A DNA stretch of 64,000 bases. Origin: Saposhnikovia divaricata (Eukaryota; Streptophyta; Magnoliopsida; Apiales; Apiaceae). The DNA lies in assembly GCA_036435485.1 (NCBI GenBank), contig CM071598.1, positions 120,840,148 through 120,904,147 of the forward strand, written 5' to 3'. Positions within the stretch are counted from its first letter, which is position 1, and each line of letters opens with the position of its first letter. Positions 55,111-64,000 of this stretch are shown one piece after another. Position numbers and translations under genes: made by a program. The notes under the pieces were generated by a model. It was not told the origin of the DNA and did not search any database. It saw nothing but the letters and a program-made list of their open reading frames with translations.

Positions 55111-57573
55111 GATTAAAATTTTGGAATAACATTTAAAAAGATTGATCTTGACTCCCGTAAGGTTCGATCGTCGAAATTCTATTTAAAAACAATTGAATCA
55201 AGAATCGGGAACGAAAACTAGTTTAGGGTTTGAAAGTCAAATTACTAGTTGACCGTTAAATTACCTAATCAAATAAATTTATTATTTTTTTAAAATTTTG
55301 GAATAACATTTAAAAAGATTGATCTTGACTCCCGTACGGTTCGATCATCGAAATTCTATTTCCAAATAATCGAATCAAGAATCGGGAACGAAAACCAGTT
55401 TGGGGGTTAAAATCAAAGTACTAGTTGACCGTTAAATTACCTAATCAAATAAATTTATTATATTTTTAAAATTTTGGAATAAAATTTAAAAAGATTGATC
55501 TTGACTCCCATACGGTTCGATTATCGAAATTCTATTTCAAAATAATAGAATTAAGAATCGGGAACGAAAACTAGTTTAGGGGTTAAAGTCAAATTACTAG
55601 TTGACCGTTAAATTACCTAATCAAATAAATTTATTATTTTTTCATAATTTTTGAATAACATTTAAAAAGATGATCTTGACTCCCGTACGGTTCGATTATC
55701 GAAATTCTATTTAAAATTATCGAATCAATAATCGGGAACGAAAACTAGTTTAGGAGTTAAAGTCAAACTACTAGTTGACCGTTAAATTACCTAATCAAAT
55801 AAATTTATTATTTTTAAAAATTTTTGGAATAACATTTAAAAATATTGATCTTTACTCCCATACGGTTCGATCGTCGAAATTCTATTTCAAAATAATCGAA
55901 TCAAGAATCGGGAAAGGAAACTAGTTTAGGGGTTAAAATCAAAGTACTAGTTGACCGTTAAATTACCTAATCAAATAAATTTATTATTTTTTTTTAAATT
56001 TTGGAATAACATTTAAATAGATTAATCTTGACTCCCGTACGGTTCGATCGTCCAAATTTTATTTCAAAATAATCGAATCAAAAATCGGGAATGAAAACTA
56101 GATTAGTGTTAAAGTCAAAGTACTAGTTGATCGTTAAATTACCTAATTAAATAAATTTATTATTTTTTTAATATTTTAGAATAACATTTAAAAAGAATGA
56201 TCTTGACTCCCGTACGGTTCGATCGTCGAAATTCTATTTCAAAATAATCGAATCAAGAATCGGGAACGAAAACCAATTTGGGGGTTAAAATCAAAGTACT
56301 AGTTAACCGTTAAATTACCTAATCAAATAAATTTATTATTTGATTAAAATTTTGGAATAACATTTAAAAAGATTGATCTTGACTCCCGTAAGGTTCGATC
56401 GTCGAAATTCTATTTAAAAATAACCGAATCAAGAATTGGGAACGAAAACTAATTTAGGGATTGAAAGTCAAATTACTAGTTGACCGTTAAATTACCTAAT
56501 CAAATAAATTTATTATTTTTTTAAAATTTTGGAATAACATTTAAAAAGATTGATCTTGACTCCCGTACGGTTCGATCGTCGAAATTCTATTTCAAAATTA
56601 TCGAATCAAGAATCGGGAACGAAATCTAGTTTAGGGGTTAAAGTCAAACGACTAGTTGACCGTTAAATTACCTAATCAAATAAATTTATTATTTTTAAAA
56701 AATTTTGGAATAACATTTAAAAAGATTGATCTTGACTCCCGTAGGGTTCGATCGTCGAAATTCTATTTCAAAATAATCGAATCAAGAATCAGGAACGGAA
56801 ACTAGTTTAGGGGTTAAAGTCAAATTACTAGTTGACCGTTAAGTTACGTAATCAACTAAATTAATTATTTTTTAATATTTTGGAATAACTTTTAAAAATA
56901 TTGATCTTGACTCTCGTATGGTTCGATCGTCAAAATTCTATTTTAAAATAATCGAATCAAGAATCGGGAACGGAAACTAGTTTAGGGGTTAAAGTCAAAG
57001 TACTAGTTGACCGTTAAATTACCTAATCAAATAAATTTATTACTTTTTTAAAATTTTGGAATAACATTTAAATAGATTGATCTTGACTCCCGTACGGTTC
57101 GATCGTCCAAATTTTATTTCAAAATAATCGAATCAAGAATCGGGAATGAAAACTAGATTAGTGTTAAAGTCAAAGTACTAGTTGACAGTTAAATTACCTA
57201 ATTAAATAAATTTATTATTTTTTTAATATTTTAGAATAACATTTAAAAAGATTGATCTTGACTCACGTACGGTTCGATCGTCGAAATTCTATTTCAAAAT
57301 AATCGAATCAAGAATCAGGAACGAAAACTAGTTTAGGGATTGAAAGTCAATTACTAGTTGACCGTTAAATTACCTAATAAAATAAATTTATTATTTTTTT
57401 AAAATTTTGGAATAACATTTAAAAAGATTGATCTTGACTCCCGTACGGTTCGATCGTCGAAATTCTATTTCCAAATAATCGAATCAAAAATTGGGAACGA
57501 AAACCATTTTGGGGGTTAAAATCAAAGTACTAGTTGACCGTTAAATTACCTTATCAAATAAATTTATTATTTG
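55111..57573. repeat. Higher-order repeat, 7 monomers (1231 bp)
   Basis: The rare variant TTTATTATTTGATTAAAATTTT has its GATTAAAA at 55111, 56342 and 57573, exactly 1231 bp apart both times. Neighbouring variants (GTAAGGTTCG, AACCAGTTTGGGGG) recur at the same spacing. Confidence 0.85.
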
Positions 57574-58240
57574 ATTAAAATTTTGGAAATAACATTTAAA
57601 AAGATTGATCTTGACTCCCGTAAGGTTCGATCGTCGAAATTCTATTTAAAAATAATCGAATCAAGAATCGGGAACGAAAACTAGTTTAGGGATTGAAAGT
57701 CAAATTACTAGTTGACCGTTAAATTAACTAATCAAATAAATTTATTATTTTTTTAAAATTTTGGAATAACATTTAAAAAGATTGATCTTGACTCCCGTAC
57801 GGTTCGATCGTCGAAATTCTATTTCCAAATAATCGAATCAAGAATCGGGAACGAAAACCAGTTTGGGGGTTAAAATCAAAGTACTAGTTGACCGTTAAAT
57901 TACCTAATCAAATAAATTTATTCTATTTTTAAAATTTTGGAATAACATTTAAAAAGATTGATCTTGACTCCCATACGGTTCGATTATCGAAATTCTATTT
58001 CAAAATAATCGAATTAAGAATCGGGAACGAAAACTAGTTTAGGGGTTAAAGTCAAATTCCTAGTTGACCGTTAAATTACCTAATCAAATAAATTTATTAT
58101 TTTTTCATAATTTTGGAATAACATTTAAAAAGATGATCTTGACTCCCGTACGGTTCGATTATCGAAATTCTATTTAAAATTATCGAATCAAGAATCGGGA
58201 ACGAAAACTAGTTTAGGGGTTAAAGTCAAACTACTAGTTG

Positions 58241-61200
58241 ACCGTAAAATTACCTAATCAAATAAATTTATTATTTTTAAAAAATTTTGTAATAACATTT
58301 AAAAATATTGATCTTGACTCCCATACGGTTCGATCGTCGAAATTCTTTTTCAAAATAATCGAATCAAGAATCGGGAAAGGAAACTAGTTTAGGGGTTAAA
58401 GTCAAAGTACTAGTTGACCGTTAAATTACCTAATCAAATAAATTTATTATTTTTTTTAAAATTTTAGAATAACATTTAAAAAGATTGATCTTGACTCCCA
58501 TACGGTTCGATCGTCGAAATTCTATTTAAAAATAATGGAATCAAGAATCGGGAATGAAAACTAGTTTAGGGGTTAAAGTCAAAGTACTAGTTGACCGTTC
58601 AATTACCTAATCAAATAAATATATTATTTTTTTAAAATTTTTAAAAAACATTTAAAAAGATTGATCTTGACTCCCGTATGGTTCGATCGTCGAAATTCTA
58701 TTTCAAAATAATCGAATCAAGAATCGGGAACGAAAACCAGTTTGGGGGTTAAAATCAAAGTACTAGTTGACCGTTAAATTACCTAATCAAATAAATTTAT
58801 TATATTTTTAAAATTTTGGAATAACATTTAAAAAGATTGATCTTGACTCCCATACGGTTCGATTATCGAAATTCTATTTCAAAATAATCGAATCAAGAAT
58901 CGGGAACGAAAACTAGTTTAGGGGTTAAAGTCAAATTACTAGTTGACCGTTAAATTACCTAATCAAATAAATTTATTATTTTTTCATAATTTTGGAATAA
59001 CATTTAAAAAGATTGATCTTGACTCCCGTACGGTTCGATCGTCGAAATTCTATTTCAAAATTATCGAATCAAGAATAAGGAACGGAAACTAGTTTAGGGG
59101 TTAAAGTCAAATTACTAGTTGACCGTTAAATTACTTAATCAAATAAATTAATTATTTTTTTAATATTTTGGAATGACTTTTAAAAATATTGATCTTGACT
59201 CTCGTACGGTTCGATCGTCAAAATTCTATTTTAAAATAATCGAATCAAGAATCGGGAAAGGAAACTAGTTTAAGGGTTAAAGTCAAAGTACTAGTTGACC
59301 GTTAAATTACCTAATCAAATAAATTTATTATTTTTTCATAATTTTGGAATAACATTTAAAAAGATTGATCTTGACTCCCGTACGGTTCGATCGTCGAAAT
59401 TCTATTTCAAAATTATCGAATCAAGAATCGGGAACGAAAACTAGTTTAGGGGTTAAAGTCAAACGACTAGTTGACCGTTAAATTACCTAATCAAATAAAT
59501 TTATTATTTTTTAAAATTTTTGGAATAACATTTAAAAAGATTGATCTTGACTCCGATACGGTTCGACCGTCAAAATTCTATTTCAAAATAATCGAATCAA
59601 GAATCAGGAACGGAAACTAGTTTAGGGGTTAAAGTCAAATTACTAGTTGACCGTTAAATTACGTAATCAACTAAATTAATTAGTTTTTAATATTTTGGAA
59701 AAACATTTAAAAAGATTGATCTTGACTCCCGTACGATTCGATCGTCGAAATTCTATTTCCAAATAATCGAATCAAGAATCGGGAACGAAAACCAGTTTGG
59801 GGGTTAAAATCAAAGTACTAGTTGACCGTTAAATTACCTAATCAAATAAATTTATTATATTTTTAAAATTTTGGAATAACATTTAAAAAGATTTATCTTG
59901 ACTCCCATACGGTTCGATTATCGAAATTCTATTTCAAAATAATCGAATCAAGAATCGGGAACGAAAACTAGTTTAGGGGTTAAAGTCAAACTACTAGTTG
60001 ACCGTAAAATTACCTAATCAAATAAATTTATTATTTTTAAAAAATTTTGTAATAACATTTAAAAATATTGATCTTGACTCCCATACGGTTCGATCGTCGA
60101 AATTCTTTTTCAAAATAATCGAATCAAGAATCGGGAAAGGAAACTAGTTTAGGGGTTAAAGTCAAAGTACTAGTTGACCGTTAAATTACCTAATCAAATA
60201 AATTTATTATTTTTTTTAAAATTTTAGAATAACATTTAAAAAGATTGATCTTGACTCCCATACGGTTCGATCGTCGAAATTCTATTTAAAAATAATGGAA
60301 TCAAGAATCGGGAATGAAAACTAGTTTAGGGGTTAAAGTCAAAGTACTAGTTGACCGTTCAATTACCTAATCAAATAAATATATTATTTTTTTAAAATTT
60401 TTAAAAAACATTTAAAAAGATTGATCTTGACTCCCGTATGGTTCGATCGTCGAAATTCTATTTCAAAATAATCGAATCAAGAATCGGGAACGAAAACCAG
60501 TTTGGGGGTTAAAATCAAAGTACTAGTTGACCGTTAAATTACCTAATCAAATAAATTTATTATATTTTTAAAATTTTGGAATAACATTTAAAAAGATTGA
60601 TCTTGACTCCCATACGGTTCGATTATCGAAATTCTATTTCAAAATAATCGAATCAAGAATCGGGAACGAAAACTAGTTTAGGGGTTAAAGTCAAATTACT
60701 AGTTGACCGTTAAATTACCTAATCAAATAAATTTATTATTTTTTCATAATTTTGGAATAACATTTAAAAAGATTGATCTTGACTCCCGTACGGTTCGATC
60801 GTCGAAATTCTATTTCAAAATTATCGAATCAAGAATCAGGAACGGAAACTAGTTTAGGGGTTAAAGTCAAATTACTAGTTGACCGTTAAATTACTTAATC
60901 AAATAAATTAATTATTTTTTTAATATTTTGGAATGACTTTTAAAAATATTGATCTTGACTCTCGTACGGTTCGATCGTCAAAATTCTATTTTAAAATAAT
61001 CGAATCAAGAATCGGGAAAGGAAACTAGTTTAAGGGTTAAAGTCAAAGTACTAGTTGACCGTTAAATTACCTAATCAAATAAATTTATTATTTTTTCATA
61101 ATTTTGGAATAACATTTAAAAAGATTGATCTTGACTCCCGTACGGTTCGATCGTCGAAATTCTATTTCAAAATTATCGAATCAAGAATCGGGAACGAAAA

Positions 61201-63999
61201 CTAGTTTAGGGGTTAAAGTCAAACGACTAGTTGACCGTTAAATTACCTAATCAAATAAATTTATTATTTTTTAAAATTTTTGGAATAACATTTAAAAAGA
61301 TTGATCTTGACTCCGATACGGTTCGACCGTCAAAATTCTATTTCAAAATAATCGAATCAAGAATCAGGAACGGAAACTAGTTTAGGTGTTAAAGTCAAAT
61401 TACTAGTTGACCGTTAAATTACGTAATCAACTAAATTAATTAGTTTTTAATATTTTGGAAAAACATTTAAAAAGATTGATCTTGACTCCCGTACGATTCG
61501 ATCGTCGAAATTCTATTTCCAAATAATCGAATCAAGAATCGGGAACGAAAACCAGTTTGGGGGTTAAAATCAAAGTACTAGTTGACCGTTAAATTACCTA
61601 ATCAAATAAATTTATTATATTTTTAAAATTTTGGAATAACATTTAAAAAGATTGATCTTGACTCCCATACGGTTCGATTATCGAAATTCTATTTCAAAAT
61701 AATCGAATTAAGAATCGGGAACGAAAACTAGTTTAGGGGTTAAAGTCAAATTACTAGTTGACCGTTAAATTACCTAATCAAATAAATTTATTATTTTTTC
61801 ATAATTTTGGGATAACATTTAAAAAGATGATCTTGACTCCCGTACGGTTCGATTATCGAAATTCTATTTAAAATTATCGAATCAATAATCGGGAACGAAA
61901 ACTAGTTTAGGGGTTAAAGTCAAACTACTAGTTGACCGTTAAATTACCTAATCAAATAAATTTATTATTTTTAAAAATTTTTGGAATAACATTTAAAAAT
62001 ATTGATCTTGACTCCCATACGGTTCGATCGTCCAAATTCTATTTCAAAATAATCGAATCAAGAATCGGGAAAGGAAACTAGTTTAGGGGTTAAAATCAAA
62101 GTACTAGTTGACCGTTAAATTACCTAATCAAATAAATTTATTATTTTTTTAAAATTTTAGAATAACATTTAAAAAGATTGATCTTGACTCCCATACGGTT
62201 CGATCGTCGAAATTCTACTTAAAAATAATGGAATCAAGAATCGGGAATGAAAACTAGTTTAGGGGTTAAAGTCAAAGTACTAGTTGACCGTTAAATTACC
62301 TAATCAAATAAATTTATTATTTTTTCATAATTTTGGAATAACATTTAAAAAGATTGATCTTGACTCCCGTACGGTTCGATCGTCGAAATTCTATTTCAAA
62401 ATTATCGAATCAAGAATCGGGAACGGAAACTAGTTTAGGGGTTAAAGTCAAAGTACTAGTTGACCGTTAAATTACTTAATCAAATAAATTAATTATTTTT
62501 TTAATATTTTGGAATGACTTTTAAAAATATTGATCTTGACTCTCGTACGGTTCGATCGTCAAAATTCTATTTTAAAATAATCGAATCAAGAATCGGGAAA
62601 GGAAACTAGTTTAAGGGTTAAAGTCAAAGTACTAGTTGACCGTTAAATTACCTAATCAAATAAATTTATTATTTTTTCATAATTTTGGAATAACATTTAA
62701 AAAGATTGATCTTGACTCCCGTACGGTTCGATCGTCGAAATTCTATTTCAAAATTATCGAATCAAGAATCGGGAACGAAAACTAGTTTAGGGGTTAAAGT
62801 CAAACGACTAGTTGACCGTTAAATTACCTAATCAAATAAATTTATTATTTTTTAAAATTTTTGGAATAACATTTAAAAAGATTGATCTTGACTCCGATGA
62901 GGTTCGACCGTCAAAATTCTATTTCAAAATAATCGAATCAAGAATCGGGAACGGAAACTAGTTTAGGGGTTAAAGTCAAATTACTAGTTGACCGTTAAAT
63001 TACGTAATCAACTAAATTAATTAGTTTTTAATATTTTGGAAAAACATTTAAAAAGATTGATCTTGACTCCCGTACGATTCGATCGTCGAAATTCTATTTC
63101 CAAATAATCGAATCAAGAATCGGGAACGAAAACCAGTTTGGGGGTTAAAATCAAAGTACTAGTTGACCGTTAAATTACCTAATCAAATAAATTTATTATA
63201 TTTTTAAAATTTTGGAATAACATTTAAAAAGATTGATCTTGACTCCCATACGGTTCGATTATCGAAATTCTATTTCAAAATAATCGAATCAAGAATCGGG
63301 AACGAAAACTAGTTTAGGGGTTAAAGTCAAACTACTAGTTGACCGTAAAATTACCTAATCAAATAAATTTATTATTTTTAAAAAATTTTGTAATAACATT
63401 TAAAAATATTGATCTTGACTCCCATACGGTTCGATCGTCGAAATTCTTTTTCAAAATAATCGAATCAAGAATCGGGAAAGGAAACTAGTTTAGGGGTTAA
63501 AGTCAAAGTACTAGTTGACCGTTAAATTACCTAATCAAATAAATTTATTATTTTTTTTAAAATTTTAGAATAACATTTAAAAAGATTGATCTTGACTCCC
63601 ATACGGTTCGATCGTCGAAATTCTATTTAAAAATAATGGAATCAAGAATCGGGAATGAAAACTAGTTTAGGGGTTAAAGTCAAAGTACTAGTTGACCGTT
63701 CAATTACCTAATCAAATAAATATATTATTTTTTTAAAATTTTTAAAAAACATTTAAAAAGATTGATCTTGACTCCCGTATGGTTCGATCGTCGAAATTTT
63801 ATTTCAAAATAATCGAATCAAGAATCGGGAACGAAAACCAGTTTGGGGGTTAAAATCAAAGTACTAGTTGACCGTTAAATTACCTAATCAAATAAATTTA
63901 TTATATTTTTAAAATTTTGGAATAACATTTAAAAAGATTGATCTTGACTCCCATACGGTTCGATTATCGAAATTCTATTTCAAAATAATCGAATCAAGA
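58241..63999. repeat. Higher-order repeat, 10 monomers (1760 bp), with a shorter third unit
   Basis: ACCGTAAAATTACC lies at 58241 and 60001 (1760 bp) and again at 63342. CTCCGATACGGTTCGACCG lies at 59551 and 61311 (1760 bp), with a variant (CTCCGATGAGG) at 62892 (1581 bp, nine monomers). Within the 1760-bp units long stretches look identical, implying very recent amplification of blocks. Confidence 0.88.
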
Positions 64000-64000
64000 A

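Larger units (their letters stand above)
52452..64000. repeat. Satellite DNA array, about 176-bp monomer, about 65 copies
   Basis: Head-to-tail monomers, each containing CTTGACTCCCGTACGGTTCG, a TCGATCGTCGAAATTCTATT segment, AATCGAATCAAGAATCGGGA, ACTAGTTGACCGTTAAATTA and a T/A-rich tract. Measured periods are mostly 175-176 bp (first steps at 52513, 52689, 52864, 53039), with some shorter monomers such as 169 bp near 53208. The array starts inside or against CACTA-like sequence and is not finished at the window end. No ORF is open through it. The monomer length suits a plant pericentromeric or centromeric satellite, but location is not shown by the sequence. Confidence 0.95.

Noticed and set aside
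52452..64000. Regular repeats that could suggest a CRISPR array
   Set aside because: Units are 176 bp and contiguous with no unique spacers; this is plant satellite DNA.

Overview
This window is nuclear DNA of a flowering plant, probably a eudicot. The species cannot be named from it. It is AT-rich and consists almost entirely of transposable elements, with a satellite array at the right end. The evidence for a plant is Ty3/gypsy Athila, Tat-type and chromovirus-like LTR sequences, a Ty1/copia SIRE-type element, an En/Spm CACTA transposon with TNP2 and TNP1-like genes, Stowaway and hAT-type MITEs, LINE remnants and Helitron-like ends. No rRNA, tRNA or conserved host housekeeping gene was seen. 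One ORF (43661-44410, minus) could be a host gene.

1-10051 is a nest of LTR retrotransposons. The 3' part of a chromovirus-like LTR (1-2019) abuts a Tat-type gag on the minus strand. That gag is split by an Athila element (2305-8282, 5-bp duplication ATGTT). The gag continues at 8288-9536, followed by its PBS-like site and a 482-bp LTR (9570-10051). 10052-17037 is AT-rich and holds a putative GCGG-repeat hAT-like MITE, a complete non-autonomous hAT element (11096-12400, 8-bp duplication CTTAACAT), a long-TIR element, a LINE 3' end and old duplicated modules.

17041-28105 is an 11-kb CACTA transposon with exact ends (TSD AAC). It has two minus-strand genes that splice into uninterrupted frames: a TNP2-type transposase of about 1133 aa, and a TNP1-like protein of at least 393 aa downstream. 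The subterminal regions carry dense GCGACGGAA-type motifs. 28313-32269 is a 4-kb chromovirus-like LTR with internal tandem repeats and a (TA)46 tract. 33199-40410 is a very young SIRE-type copia element: its LTRs differ only by a 4-bp indel and its TSD is ATTAC. It nevertheless lacks RNase H and carries a frameshift and an in-frame stop, so it was probably mobilised by proteins from another element.

40416-50828 is AT-rich and rich in MITEs. Four foldback elements (42781-43320, 47425-48640, 48641-49020, 49021-49420) all sit in (TA)n tracts. They share terminal sequence, and three of them share an internal GC-rich palindrome. The same region holds the candidate host ORF, a 5'-truncated LINE (11-bp TSD), Helitron-like ends and two Stowaway MITEs inside a decayed tandem array. 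50829-52445 is one end of a second CACTA element (GGTAGGAAATG subterminal repeats). It runs directly into a satellite array of about 176-bp monomers (52452-64000, about 65 copies) that shows higher-order periods of 1231 bp (7-mer) and 1760 bp (10-mer) and continues past the window edge.
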